64,000 nt of DNA from Alicyclobacillus sp. SO9 (GCF_016406125.1 NZ_CP066339.1:3410001-3474000); one strand, 5' to 3'; shown: positions 26,859-35,758, counted from the stretch's first letter. Program-made: numbers and translations. The notes: generated by a model not told the origin, from the sequence alone.

Positions 26859-27836
26859 CTAGTAACTCATCGCCTGTTGCTTCGCTCGTGCCCTTGCTTG
26901 CCTTGGCAACAGCTGCAAGCCCATGTACGCAAGCGACGTGAACAGGAACGTCATGATGGACACGTGTATTAAAAACCCGCTTAACTGCAATGGACTGGAT
27001 AAACTGTAGTGTGTATATACGACGAATGCACCCGAGAAGATTTGCAGAACTGTAAACGTAAGCAAATAGACCGACCCTTTGTACAAATCAGGACGTTGTC
27101 CCTTTAGACGGTAGGCTTTCACCACCACCGTCAATACGAATACGAACAAGCCAAAGGCCACGGTTCGATGTGCGTAATCCAAGAAAAGCGTGAGTCCGCC
27201 GGCAGTTTCGGTAGGGAACGGCCAACCTCGAAATGAGGCTCCAACTCCCTGACTTGAGACAAAGGCACCGAGATAAATCGCGCAGTACAGGTATACGAAC
27301 AAAAACAGTACCCAGCTTCTCATTGACTTTTCAGCTCGGTCTTGAACACCTTCCAGGTCGAGCAGATGCTCGCTCTTCGTCGGATTACTGTACTTCCAAA
27401 TGGAGACCGTTAACAGAAATACCCCGGAGAACGCCAGCAGTGAGAAGCCAAAGTGAAACGCGATGACCCACGGGGGATTCACGAAAAAGACTGCCATGGC
27501 GCCTAGAGCGGCTTGTACAACCACAAAACCAGCCGAAATCCACACGAGCAGCCTCGCTTTCATTTCCTGCCGATATTTCATCAGCACCCACACCACCAAG
27601 AACACAAGCAGGACTGTAACGATGCCTACAATGGCCCGGTGACCAAATTCAATCAGAGTGTGAATACCCCATTTGTGCGGAATCAAATCGCCGTTGCATA
27701 ACGGCCAGTCATTCCCACAACCAAAGGTCGATCCCGTTTCCGTGTCGATAAATCCAACGATGTTGACAATAAAAAGCCCGACCGTTGTGATAACGGCCAA
27801 GGCCTTTAATCCTGCAGAACTTGTTGCTCTTGACAT
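26859..27836 (-). CDS. ctaA: Heme A synthase
   Basis: A 325-aa, eight-helix COX15/CtaA enzyme that oxidises heme O to heme A for the aa3 oxidase. Visible marks are the early GSTFGCGNDWPLCNG segment with its paired cysteines, EFGHRAIVG with the first heme-ligand His, and the internal repeat with DYAHRTVAF. The ATG at 27836 has GGAGG eight bases upstream. It follows ctaB, which makes its substrate. Confidence 0.95.
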   Translation of the reverse strand: MSRATSSAGLKALAVITTVGLFIVNIVGFIDTETGSTFGCGNDWPLCNGDLIPHKWGIHTLIEFGHRAIVGIVTVLLVFLVVWVLMKYRQEMKARLLVWISAGFVVVQAALGAMAVFFVNPPWVIAFHFGFSLLAFSGVFLLTVSIWKYSNPTKSEHLLDLEGVQDRAEKSMRSWVLFLFVYLYCAIYLGAFVSSQGVGASFRGWPFPTETAGGLTLFLDYAHRTVAFGLFVFVLTVVVKAYRLKGQRPDLYKGSVYLLTFTVLQIFSGAFVVYTHYSLSSPLQLSGFLIHVSIMTFLFTSLAYMGLQLLPRQARARAKQQAMSY

Positions 27837-27912
27837 ATCCAGTGCCTCCAAATCCGGGTCCTTTCAGGACAGCAATGAAATTGAACCCAGACTTAAGATG
27901 TCATTTCTCTCG

Positions 27913-28839
27913 TCAGTGATGCAGGTTCAATACCATTAGTACAAAGAGGGTCGGCAAGTACGCCAGGGAATATAAAAAAGTGCGTCTAGCCCAGCGCGTG
28001 TCCCCATTACTCTCCCGCAAGGACTTCCAAGTAAAGACCAGAAAAGCACCACCCAGTAATACTGCCACGGTAAAGTACACCCAGCCGACTGTTCCCGTCA
28101 TAAATAACAGCAGAGAGGAAGCAAGCAGCAGGATTGTGTACACAAAGCTCTGCCGTTTTGTCGAGACGGGACCATTTACCACGGGCATCATTGGAATGTG
28201 AGCTCTCTCATAATCCTCACATTTGTAGAGTGCCAAGGCCCAAAAATGAGGAGGTGTCCATAAGAAGATAATGAGAAACATAAGTACTGCGGCAAAACTG
28301 ACATGACCTGTGATTGCAGTCCAACCGACGATTGGCGGGAATGCTCCAGCTCCTCCGCCAATCACGATATTTTGGGGAGTTGAGCGCTTTAACCACATAG
28401 TATAAATCACAACGTAGTAGATAAAGCCTGCAAACGTGAGTGCTGCCGTCAACCAATTAACAAACAGGCCTAACAGTAATGTCGCTGCTACCTGTAAGCC
28501 AATCCCGAACCAAAAGGCTCCTGTACTCGATACCCTGCCAGAGGGAATGGGTCTTCCTTGTGTCCGTTTCATGACCACGTCGATGTCTCTATCGTACCAC
28601 ATATTCAGCGCGGCTGCTCCACCAGTAGAAAGAGCTAATCCCAAAACCGCAAGCAGTGTGACTCGAAAACCCGGTATCCTTCCCTGGGCCACAACCATCG
28701 CACAGTACTCTGTAAACAACAGCAAAACCATGATGCGGGGCTTTGTTAGTTCGAAGTAACTCTTGACTGTCACTTCAGCTCGCTGAAGGAACGATAGTTC
28801 CTGGCTCACTGCGCCCTCGTTCATGCCGGCCAACGACAT
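27913..28839 (-). CDS. ctaB: Protoheme IX farnesyltransferase (heme O synthase)
   Basis: A 308-aa UbiA-family prenyltransferase that adds farnesyl to heme B. The first Asp-rich motif is NMWYDRDIDVVMKRTQGRPIPSG, and the second region reads CEDYERAHIPMMPVV. Nine helices are expected. The ATG at 28839 has GGGG seven bases upstream. It is in line with the oxidase subunit genes and ctaA, giving a complete aa3 assembly set. Confidence 0.95.
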   Translation of the reverse strand: MSLAGMNEGAVSQELSFLQRAEVTVKSYFELTKPRIMVLLLFTEYCAMVVAQGRIPGFRVTLLAVLGLALSTGGAAALNMWYDRDIDVVMKRTQGRPIPSGRVSSTGAFWFGIGLQVAATLLLGLFVNWLTAALTFAGFIYYVVIYTMWLKRSTPQNIVIGGGAGAFPPIVGWTAITGHVSFAAVLMFLIIFLWTPPHFWALALYKCEDYERAHIPMMPVVNGPVSTKRQSFVYTILLLASSLLLFMTGTVGWVYFTVAVLLGGAFLVFTWKSLRESNGDTRWARRTFLYSLAYLPTLFVLMVLNLHH

Positions 28840-29166
28840 GGAAACACCCCTTTCATTCAATGCTTAGTATAGTGAAGCCATCACATTCTATTACAAACCG
28901 CTTAGGTTTACAGTCTGCCTAAGTTATGACTCAAAAGGTCAATAGGATCATACCATATTTCTCAGGGAATAAACCTTCTATCACAAACGCATTTAACAAC
29001 CAATTTCAGGAATCTGAACTTCTGTCGAGGCGGAAAACATCTCCGGAAGAGGAACAGGCTCCAACGCTTCTGTCCTCTCCCGAATATGTCTGTTCATTTC
29101 GGTGCAACTACCTGTTCTGTATCTATTTTCTTTGAAGTCAACCAATTCGTGTCTGTTGCTGTCCGG
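28840..29166. other. Gap between small cox gene and ctaB
   Basis: 327 bp without a supported gene. A possible minus-strand -35 TTGACT near 29140 is visible but lacks a good -10. A 34-codon frame (MNRHIRERTEALEP) has no ribosome binding site. I see no terminator, so ctaBA may be read from both the oxidase promoter and an internal one. Confidence 0.4.
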
Positions 29167-29379
29167 CTACTGATTCAAAGTCGTAGGATTTGAACTGGAC
29201 GTATTCCCCTGTATCTGTTCGTTTTTCATTTTATCCATCTTTGTTGCCCAACGGGTTAAGACCACAACAAGTGTTACCATCATGACGGTCTGCCAGATCC
29301 ACCAGAAGATATACCACCACATCGGCGTACCCTCTGTACTCGGAATGAGATAGGGCAACGTTGGCCAAAAGGGCTCCAT
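29167..29379 (-). CDS. Small single-helix protein of the oxidase operon
   Basis: A 70-aa protein with one Trp-rich transmembrane helix (MWWYIFWWIWQTVMMVTLVVV) and a polar C-terminus. The AGAGGAGG upstream of the ATG is strong, so it is a real gene. Small helical subunits (subunit IV/CcoQ-like) often accompany heme-copper oxidases, and its position directly after coxC supports such a role, but sequence similarity cannot be judged by eye. Confidence 0.7.
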   Translation of the reverse strand: MEPFWPTLPYLIPSTEGTPMWWYIFWWIWQTVMMVTLVVVLTRWATKMDKMKNEQIQGNTSSSNPTTLNQ

Positions 29380-29457
29380 TAGTCAAACCTCCTCTCGCAG
29401 CGTGTACACACAACCTACTAGGGTTGACAGGTTTGTGTTGCACGTCAACTCCTGTAC

Positions 29458-30039
29458 TTAAATCAGATACATGAGGATATACATCGCAATCCAGGCAATC
29501 ACTATAAAACGCCAGATTGCTGCAGTCGACTGAATTGCCCAGCGATGATTAATGGTCAGGCCCAAACGCTTGACGCGCATCACTACAGAAATGAGGGCAA
29601 TCAGGGCAACAAACATGTAGAAATCGCTGATGCCGACGACCGCAAGATACGTTTCACCAAAGTGACTTACCGGATTCATCGAGTGATTGAACAACTGCCA
29701 GCCTGACAAGACGAGTCCAACCCACCCAAACAACATCGTGTATCCTTCGTGGCGTGCTACAGCCTGCAGGTCGCCGCGCTTGCCTGCCGACGTCGCTCCA
29801 CCGATCCATAATCCACTGATAATCAGGGCGATTGTGGCAAGCGCACCCAGAACTTGATTTGCATCAGGGGACACGAAGAATCCAACCATGATGTACCTTA
29901 AGTCCACAAGCATCACAAAAGGGACAGCCATACTGAGCATCCAAAGGGATAGGCCGCCGTACAGCTTTTTGGCTTCAAGCGGCTCAAAGTCTTGCTCCAC
30001 AGTAGCCCTTCCGTCCGGCACTCCTTGATATCCGTTCAC
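29458..30039 (-). CDS. coxC: Cytochrome c oxidase subunit III-like protein
   Basis: A 193-aa membrane protein with five predicted helices, the shorter bacterial form of subunit III. The start GTG at 30039 follows the coxA stop by a few bases and has GGAGGGG upstream; the frame to 30066 would overlap coxA. Sequence identity to classical CoxIII is not obvious by eye (no clear HxxxG motif run), so the assignment leans on size, topology and position. Confidence 0.75.
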   Translation of the reverse strand: MNGYQGVPDGRATVEQDFEPLEAKKLYGGLSLWMLSMAVPFVMLVDLRYIMVGFFVSPDANQVLGALATIALIISGLWIGGATSAGKRGDLQAVARHEGYTMLFGWVGLVLSGWQLFNHSMNPVSHFGETYLAVVGISDFYMFVALIALISVVMRVKRLGLTINHRWAIQSTAAIWRFIVIAWIAMYILMYLI

Positions 30040-30043
30040 AGTA

Positions 30044-31888
30044 TCACCCCTCCTCACCATAGTCATAGAAGCCTGAAGTGACTACCGGGATTTCCTTGAA
30101 GTTTTCGCCGACTGCAGGTTGAGGCGTAGTCCATTCCAAGGTCTTCGATTTCCACGGATTGTTTTCGGCAATGGGGCCTTTAATCCAAACCCAGATAATA
30201 TAGCCGATGTTGTAAAGGAACCCGAAGCCTAGCAAGAACGCAAAGATGGAAACCTCAAAGTTCATGGGCTGCAAATAGTGGGGATATACCGGAACCCATC
30301 TGTTCATTCCTCTTAGTCCAAGCAAGAAAAATTGAGAGAATGTGGCGTTAAAAGCAAGGAATATCCAGAAAGCACCGAACAGCCCCCACTTATCGTTGTA
30401 CATACGGCCAGAGAATTTCGGCAAATAGTAGTACAGAGCCGCGAATGTGGAGAAAATCATGCCGCCAATAATGGTGTAATGGAAGTGTCCGACAACGAAG
30501 AACGTGTCATGAACCTGCATATTAACCATCGGGTCGGCGAGAAACACTCCGGTCAGTCCGCCAATCAGGAAGTTAAACATGCTCATTAACACCAACACAG
30601 CAGGCGTGTTGAGTTTCAAACGAGACTTCCACAGTGTTCCAATCACAACCATGTAGGCAAATCCAGTTGGAATTGAAATCATCTCAGTGAAGAAGGATAT
30701 AGGCAGAATCGACGCATTCTGCATCGTTGGAAACAGATGGTGAGCCCATACGAAGCCGCTAAGCAGCATGACGAACACCAGTCCAATAATTCCCCATTGC
30801 CGAGCAAAAAGTGATTTACCAGAAAGCACCGGCATGATTTCCTGCCAAATGGCCAGCGCAGGCAGTACAACAATGTACACTTCCGGATGACCAAACAGCC
30901 AGAACATTTGCAAATAGGTCATCGGACTTCCGATTGATGTAAAGAATGGCAAGGGGCCAATCTTATTTAGTAGACCGAGTATAAACGTCAGCATAATCTC
31001 AGGAACCCACAAGAGGTTGAGCAAGCTGACGGCTAGCATACCCCAAGCAAACATCGGCAGACGATTCCACGTTAGTCCGGGGGCACGTTTGAAGATAATT
31101 GTCGCGGTCAAGTTTAGCGCAACAATGATTGTCGAGCACAACAGGATAAACACACCGAGATAATAGAAAATAATCCCGTTCCCAGTAGATGCTGCAAGCG
31201 GTTCATATCCCCGCCAACCTGTTGACCACTCGCCGAGAATTGGGCTGAGGGCGACAGTCATGATACCGGCTGTAACAAACCACACACTCATTCCCGAAAG
31301 TCTTGGAAAGGCACTTTTGTTTGTACCTACCATCATTGGAACCAAGTAGTTGCCCAGACCTCCGACCATAGCTACGGTTCCAACGGAAAACATCATGACG
31401 GTTCCATGAACACCAACGGTAGATAAGTACTGTTGGGGATACTGAAACAGCCACATGTGATCGCTCATCAACTGCAACCGCATTAACATGGCAGCTGTAC
31501 CTGCAATCAGAAAGCCTATACCCGAGGATACAAGGTACTGAATGCCGACCACTTTGTGATCAAGGCTGAACTCAAAATACTTGCGCCACCCAATTGCCTT
31601 GGGATAAGGCACTGGATAACCGAAGGACGGTTTAAGTAAACCTTCCCAGGTACCAGTCCCGAGCGTCCATCCCGCAATAGCCGCGGCCCACGCGAACACG
31701 ACGGATACGTCGGTGACAAACTCAAACGGTTTGTTTTTATTAGGGTGCAAAATGACTACAAGTGTGTTCACTACGATAAACCCGATGGTTGCCCACAACG
31801 CGCCCCGGATGACTGGCGGCATTCTTCGATGACGACCCAGTTGGGTCTGGACTTGCGTTTGCGGGTCAACGACAGGAGTTGTACTCAT
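30044..31888 (-). CDS. coxA: Cytochrome c oxidase subunit I (heme-copper oxidase, A-type)
   Basis: A 614-aa catalytic subunit. Heme a and CuB ligands are seen in VHGTVMMFSVG, WLFGHPEVYIVVLP (with the His-Tyr pair and the D-channel Glu of A1 enzymes), WAHHLFPT and VGHFHYTIIGG. It should have 14 helices, two more than the 12-helix core, one of which is an N-terminal segment (about residues 25-45). I start at ATG 31888 with GGAGG seven bases upstream. It reduces O2 to water and pumps protons. The operon order coxB-coxA-coxC is the usual one. Confidence 0.96.
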   Translation of the reverse strand: MSTTPVVDPQTQVQTQLGRHRRMPPVIRGALWATIGFIVVNTLVVILHPNKNKPFEFVTDVSVVFAWAAAIAGWTLGTGTWEGLLKPSFGYPVPYPKAIGWRKYFEFSLDHKVVGIQYLVSSGIGFLIAGTAAMLMRLQLMSDHMWLFQYPQQYLSTVGVHGTVMMFSVGTVAMVGGLGNYLVPMMVGTNKSAFPRLSGMSVWFVTAGIMTVALSPILGEWSTGWRGYEPLAASTGNGIIFYYLGVFILLCSTIIVALNLTATIIFKRAPGLTWNRLPMFAWGMLAVSLLNLLWVPEIMLTFILGLLNKIGPLPFFTSIGSPMTYLQMFWLFGHPEVYIVVLPALAIWQEIMPVLSGKSLFARQWGIIGLVFVMLLSGFVWAHHLFPTMQNASILPISFFTEMISIPTGFAYMVVIGTLWKSRLKLNTPAVLVLMSMFNFLIGGLTGVFLADPMVNMQVHDTFFVVGHFHYTIIGGMIFSTFAALYYYLPKFSGRMYNDKWGLFGAFWIFLAFNATFSQFFLLGLRGMNRWVPVYPHYLQPMNFEVSIFAFLLGFGFLYNIGYIIWVWIKGPIAENNPWKSKTLEWTTPQPAVGENFKEIPVVTSGFYDYGEEG

Positions 31889-31943
31889 CACATTTCCTCC
31901 TTTGACTGTAGACTGTACTTCACTCACGCTTTAGAGCAGTGAA

Positions 31944-32750
31944 TCAGGAGCCCTGCAGCTTCTTCTCCTGTTGTACCCAAGCACTAAAGTTGGACGGAGA
32001 AACGACCTTGACGCTGCTTTCCATAAACGGATGGCCAGGCCCGCAAACTTCGGCGCACTGAACTCGGAGCATCGGGTTGTTTGCCGTAGAGTTAATTTTC
32101 GTGGGAGTGATGTACTCGTAACGTGTTTCCCCTGGAATCACGTCGGTTTTCATACCGAACGCTGGAATCCAAAAGCTATGAATGACGTCAACTTGATAAT
32201 CATAGCTGTGGTTAAAGTCAAAGGAGCGAAGAACAAATTTTACCGGACGGTTTTTGGGAAGCACCAGAATGTCTTCACCATTCTTGTCCACTGCTTGACT
32301 AATTCCGTATTGGGGGTAACTAAACTTCCATTCCCATTGCCGCGCTGTAACGTCAATCACGAGCGCCTTGGGATTCTTATTGGTATGAACCGCATCGTTG
32401 AAATAGGTTTGCGCTGCCGATGCGGTCGGGTGAATAAACAGCATTAGGTTGATAATCAAGGACAACGTGATCCACGTCGTGACATAAGCCTTGTTGAATT
32501 TAAAACGTCCAGTCTGGTTTGGCTGGCCTTTGCGGTACCTAAACGGTATTATCGCGTAAAACAGCATTAGCACGACAAACACAAAGATAGGTGCCACTGT
32601 CAGGAAAATAAACTCCGCAGCACGCTGACCGTCCGCTGCTTGGCTCGATGCCACGTAGTAATAAAAGTGAGAACCCAACACGTAGGCCGCCCATTCAGCA
32701 AGGGCGCTCAGAACTACCCACCAAAGAAAAAAACTTATGCGGTGTCGCAT
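31944..32750 (-). CDS. coxB: Cytochrome c oxidase subunit II with CuA site, no cytochrome c domain
   Basis: A 268-aa protein. The CuA ligands are complete: H191, C232, E234, C236, H240, M243, with the aromatic RQWEWKFSYP before them. Three hydrophobic segments precede the periplasm-facing domain (about 6-27, 46-66, 88-107), one more than usual. The protein ends soon after the CuA domain and lacks the C-terminal CXXCH cytochrome c domain that Bacillus caa3 enzymes have. With no cytochrome c gene in the operon and two cupredoxin-fold genes upstream, a copper protein is the likely electron donor. Confidence 0.94.
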   Translation of the reverse strand: MRHRISFFLWWVVLSALAEWAAYVLGSHFYYYVASSQAADGQRAAEFIFLTVAPIFVFVVLMLFYAIIPFRYRKGQPNQTGRFKFNKAYVTTWITLSLIINLMLFIHPTASAAQTYFNDAVHTNKNPKALVIDVTARQWEWKFSYPQYGISQAVDKNGEDILVLPKNRPVKFVLRSFDFNHSYDYQVDVIHSFWIPAFGMKTDVIPGETRYEYITPTKINSTANNPMLRVQCAEVCGPGHPFMESSVKVVSPSNFSAWVQQEKKLQGS

Positions 32751-32815
32751 CTCGTGTCTTACCCCCTTGTATCAGTCATCGTTATGGGAATACCAATGTC
32801 ACAGTTAAAGCAGTG

Positions 32816-33466
32816 TTAAGCTTTCAGGATGTTGATTTCACCTTTCATGCCTGCTTCATAGTGACGGAAGCCTTGTACGAAACAGCCGTACAGCCATTTC
32901 CCCGGCTTATTAGGCACTGTAAAATCCATTTGAATGGTTCCGCCTGGATCGAGCGTTGGACTAAAATTACCATTGCCAGGAGCAGTAATCAGCCACGGAT
33001 GCGGCTTTACCAAACTGGTGACGTGGGCTTTATTGGCTGCCAGGTTATCGACAGAGTCCGCCTTCGAAATGGTGACATCCACACCATCCCAGAAGTCTTC
33101 TTTAAATTGCGTTTTCACCGGACCGAAGGGACTCGGAATTGTGTCAAAGCCGCGTCCAATCATCATTTCATGGAAACGATTTGGGCTGGTGTTGTGCAGG
33201 AGAATACTGACTCTATCTCCAACCTTCCACGTCATCCGATTCGGGACATAGTAGTAGTCTCCCTGATATACATGAATGAGTCCTTGTTCAACCGGAGGCT
33301 GCCCACCAATGGACTGAGCAGCGCGAGCAATTACGCCGCGACCAAACAATCCGACAGCGCCTGCAACGGCCAAACCGCTGACGCCTAAGACAAATTGTCT
33401 GCGGCTCCAATCAGTTTGCTCATCTCCGTTCGGAGGCTCAATTCCTAAGTTATCGTAATCCGCCAT
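32816..33466 (-). CDS. Tat-exported cupredoxin (blue copper protein)
   Basis: A 216-aa protein. The twin-arginine signal is SRRQFVLGVSGLAVAGAVG at residues 21-39. The mature domain is a cupredoxin with the full type 1 ligand set H99 (RFHEMM), C195, H202, M207 in GCFVQGFRHYEAGMKG. The ATG at 33466 has GAGGAGGG eight bases upstream. It sits between the sulfocyanin-like lipoprotein gene and coxB, so the likely role is electron delivery to the CuA site, or copper delivery to it; the sequence cannot separate these. No cytochrome c is encoded nearby. Confidence 0.85.
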   Translation of the reverse strand: MADYDNLGIEPPNGDEQTDWSRRQFVLGVSGLAVAGAVGLFGRGVIARAAQSIGGQPPVEQGLIHVYQGDYYYVPNRMTWKVGDRVSILLHNTSPNRFHEMMIGRGFDTIPSPFGPVKTQFKEDFWDGVDVTISKADSVDNLAANKAHVTSLVKPHPWLITAPGNGNFSPTLDPGGTIQMDFTVPNKPGKWLYGCFVQGFRHYEAGMKGEINILKA

Positions 33467-33483
33467 CCTTCTAACCCTCCTCA

Positions 33484-34020
33484 TCATTTAATCTGGACAG
33501 ACGGTGATCCTCCAGGTGTCACTTTAAATACATCCCAATCCCCAGTTCCATGCTGTGTGTTGTTAGGGAATTGCGGGAATCTGTTCAGCAAGTTCATCAT
33601 TCGATACGTGCCAACCTTGTCTGCAGTAAATGTGAACTTGAGAGAATGACCGGGATATGCACCTGCACCCGGGTTAGCGACAATTGCCTTAATCGAATCA
33701 CCAGCGTTCTTAAACGCCAGTTGGTGGCTCTTTGGCGTGTATATGCCGATGTCCTCCGGTATCCCGCCATCATTGATAAACTTGACATGAACCGTGTATC
33801 CAACGGGAATGTTGATTTGCATTTGTCCGTTGGCATAGCCGTTAAAGTTCTGGCGCTCGTTGTTACGAGTCGATCCACCCTTGATGGTCAAATTTACAGT
33901 CTTGGTCGCCGTGTCTACTTTCATCCATTTTGGATGTGCATTTGTAGTTGCGTTCCCGCACCCCGTCAACAGCAAGCCCGCACCTATGGCAACCGCAAGC
34001 GTTTTTCTCATGTGAAACAT
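33484..34020 (-). CDS. Sulfocyanin-like lipoprotein lacking copper ligands
   Basis: A 178-aa secreted lipoprotein with lipobox LLTGC (C21). The body looks like the sulfocyanin/cupredoxin fold: FNGYANGQMQINIPVGYTV followed by VKFINDGGIP. The ligand positions are changed. Where sulfocyanins have PH the sequence has P88-E89-D90. In the C-terminal loop, where C-x-H-x-M would be expected, it reads YRMMNLLNRFPQFPNN with no cysteine, and none occurs after C21. It should therefore not bind type 1 copper. It is the first gene of the oxidase operon, just before an intact cupredoxin. The role is unknown, perhaps structural or docking. ATG 34020 has GGAGGG ten bases upstream. Confidence 0.75.
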   Translation of the reverse strand: MFHMRKTLAVAIGAGLLLTGCGNATTNAHPKWMKVDTATKTVNLTIKGGSTRNNERQNFNGYANGQMQINIPVGYTVHVKFINDGGIPEDIGIYTPKSHQLAFKNAGDSIKAIVANPGAGAYPGHSLKFTFTADKVGTYRMMNLLNRFPQFPNNTQHGTGDWDVFKVTPGGSPSVQIK

Positions 34021-34589
34021 TTCCAAATTACCCTCCTTCCATCTCTCGCGGTCCAAATCAGTTGATGCTTTTCCGAATTTCCGATAGAACCCCCCCTCTC
34101 AACGGTTCGCAGGACAGGATAGCTCTATAGTTTGACAATCTAATTGTCTAATAGGGTCCTGAGATGAACCGCCGAACACGAAGAAAGCGCCATCAGGCCA
34201 GGTCATGAAGTTACGCCTACTCTCCCAATGAACTCGCTTTAAAAATGTTAACTGCGTCTATTATAGTCACTTTTTTGACACAATTACAAGCATATTTCCT
34301 GTTGACTTTGTGTTAGCACATGCTAACAAACAGTGCCATATGTATACTTTCTGCTACAGACAGAGCTGCCAGCCGATTGGGGTCATGGACCCCAAGGCTA
34401 TAGAGAGTATAGTATAGTCACCTTCTAGACACAAATTTGACACTTTCATATCTTGTCAATCTCTAATTTTAACCCGAAGTATTGTTCGCGTTTACAGCAA
34501 CCGCTTCGGAAGCATCCCCGCTGCAAGACTCCTGTGAGATTGACAAGGTTCTTAAAGGGACAGAGAATTGAATGTGATACGTATGCGTG
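34021..34589. promoter_or_regulatory. Oxidase operon leader and promoter region
   Basis: A 569-bp gap with no gene. A minus-strand promoter TTGTAA, 18 bp, TATAAT lies at 34289-34260. It overlaps the element TTGTGTC-N6-GTGACTATAATA, which recurs at about 34433-34412 as TTGTGTC-N6-GTGACTATACTA. A perfect dyad GTTAGCA-CA-TGCTAAC is at 34312-34327, and GGGGTC-ATG-GACCCC at about 34379-34393. These make a controlled promoter with a roughly 240-nt leader likely. Confidence 0.6.
34260..34289 (-). promoter_or_regulatory. Sigma-A promoter of the cupredoxin-oxidase operon
   Basis: -35 TTGTAA at 34289-34284, an 18-bp spacer and a perfect -10 TATAAT at 34265-34260, reading towards the lipoprotein gene that begins at 34020. 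Confidence 0.6.
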
Positions 34590-34625
34590 AAAAATAAAAG
34601 AGAGCTCGACTTCACAGTGAGCTCC
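34590..34625 (-). terminator. Terminator after the 208-aa anchored protein gene
   Basis: Stem GAGCTC / GAGCTC with an 11-nt loop, followed on the minus strand by CTTTTATTTTT. It lies 45 bp after the stop codon. Confidence 0.75.
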
Positions 34626-34669
34626 ATTTAGTAGTATCGGGTTGAGTGTAAAAACTGCAGGAGATTGAA

Positions 34670-35296
34670 TTACGAACCGCTGCTCAGGGCAGCTAGTTGG
34701 GGCGGCGTTTGCCCCGGTTTGCACTGCGCCAGCGAGTTCCCATGGGACAGTGTGTCAATGTGCAGGACACCCCCTGGCAGTTTCGCATAGGGTACTGTGC
34801 CCGGCACAATGTCAGGTCCGCCGTAAGTCTTGGGGTTGATTTTGTTGCTCGCCAATCCCCGCAGAAATTTGGCGCTGTAGCCAACTGGTTTAGACGAAAA
34901 TGGATGCATAAATGCGGTTACATTGTTTCTCGTCCCCAGGTGCTCTTGCAGCCCCTTCTCATCAGCTTGGCTTGCAGCTTTCAGCGCGGCTGGAACATTC
35001 ATGGCTGTCAGCACATCGCCAGAACGAGCGCGGTTGACAAAGAGGCCCTGAGGAAGTTTTTTCATCGGAATCTCTTGGTAACTCTTGTCCGAATACTCAA
35101 TCCTCAGTTTATACTGGTGATTTCCTGGCTGATAAACTCCCTGGAAACCAACTATCACATCCTCCTGAATCCCTTGACCAAGGGAACCTGCCAATGGAAT
35201 GAGCATCGCGACGATGAGCAACACAACGGCTGCTACAATTACGAACTTCATTGACTGAAAGAACGAAGTCTTGCTTTTTGACCCTCTGTTTGCCAT
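34670..35296 (-). CDS. Hypothetical membrane-anchored protein, 208 aa
   Basis: Not recognised. There is a basic N-terminus, then one helix (about 17-38, MKFVIVAAVVLLIVAMLIPLAG) and a soluble extracytoplasmic part with lysine-proline-rich segments. Start ATG 35296 (MANRGSK) has AAGGTG nine bases upstream. The C-terminus carries one cysteine (QCKPGQTPPQ). It is transcribed alone with its own terminator and faces the oxidase operon promoter. Confidence 0.7.
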   Translation of the reverse strand: MANRGSKSKTSFFQSMKFVIVAAVVLLIVAMLIPLAGSLGQGIQEDVIVGFQGVYQPGNHQYKLRIEYSDKSYQEIPMKKLPQGLFVNRARSGDVLTAMNVPAALKAASQADEKGLQEHLGTRNNVTAFMHPFSSKPVGYSAKFLRGLASNKINPKTYGGPDIVPGTVPYAKLPGGVLHIDTLSHGNSLAQCKPGQTPPQLAALSSGS

Positions 35297-35526
35297 CGAG
35301 TACATCACCTTATGTTGTTCTGTCGTGCATCTATCATAGCAGAGATGGTCACAATACAGACAAATGTCCACTAGATTTTCTTACAAACACACACTTTGAT
35401 CGAGCATTCATTTTCGACATTCTGCACCACACCAAGATTTCTTGCCTGAGCTTGCCTGAGTATGTCCAATAATTTTGGGAAAAGTATATCACGAAGGCAG
35501 AGGGAGAGATGAAAGGAGTTCAACCC

Positions 35527-35679
35527 ATGAAAGAAAAGAAACTGCGCGATAGGAACAAAGGAGCCAATACTCAAGATTTTTCTAAAGAAAATTTTATTGA
35601 AGTAGAAAGTCCAGATGACTTTCGCTACGAGGGAAAACAGACGACGAAGAACTCCGAGAACGCCAACAAACGCTCGTAA
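35527..35679 (+). CDS. Small hydrophilic protein, 50 aa
   Basis: A short frame with AAAGGAG eight bases before the ATG. The product is very polar and charged (KEKKLRDRNKG at the start, FRYEGKQ in the middle, NANKRS at the end) without a membrane helix. Such small hydrophilic proteins in spore formers are often sporulation-associated, but I cannot place it in a named family. It lies between two divergent units and nothing follows it on this strand. Confidence 0.6.
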   Translation: MKEKKLRDRNKGANTQDFSKENFIEVESPDDFRYEGKQTTKNSENANKRS

Positions 35680-35758
35680 CCTCCTCAAGCAGGCTGTTCG
35701 CTGCGCTGAGTATGCAGCGGACACCCTGCTTGTGTCAGTGCAAAATCACGCAGAGCCC

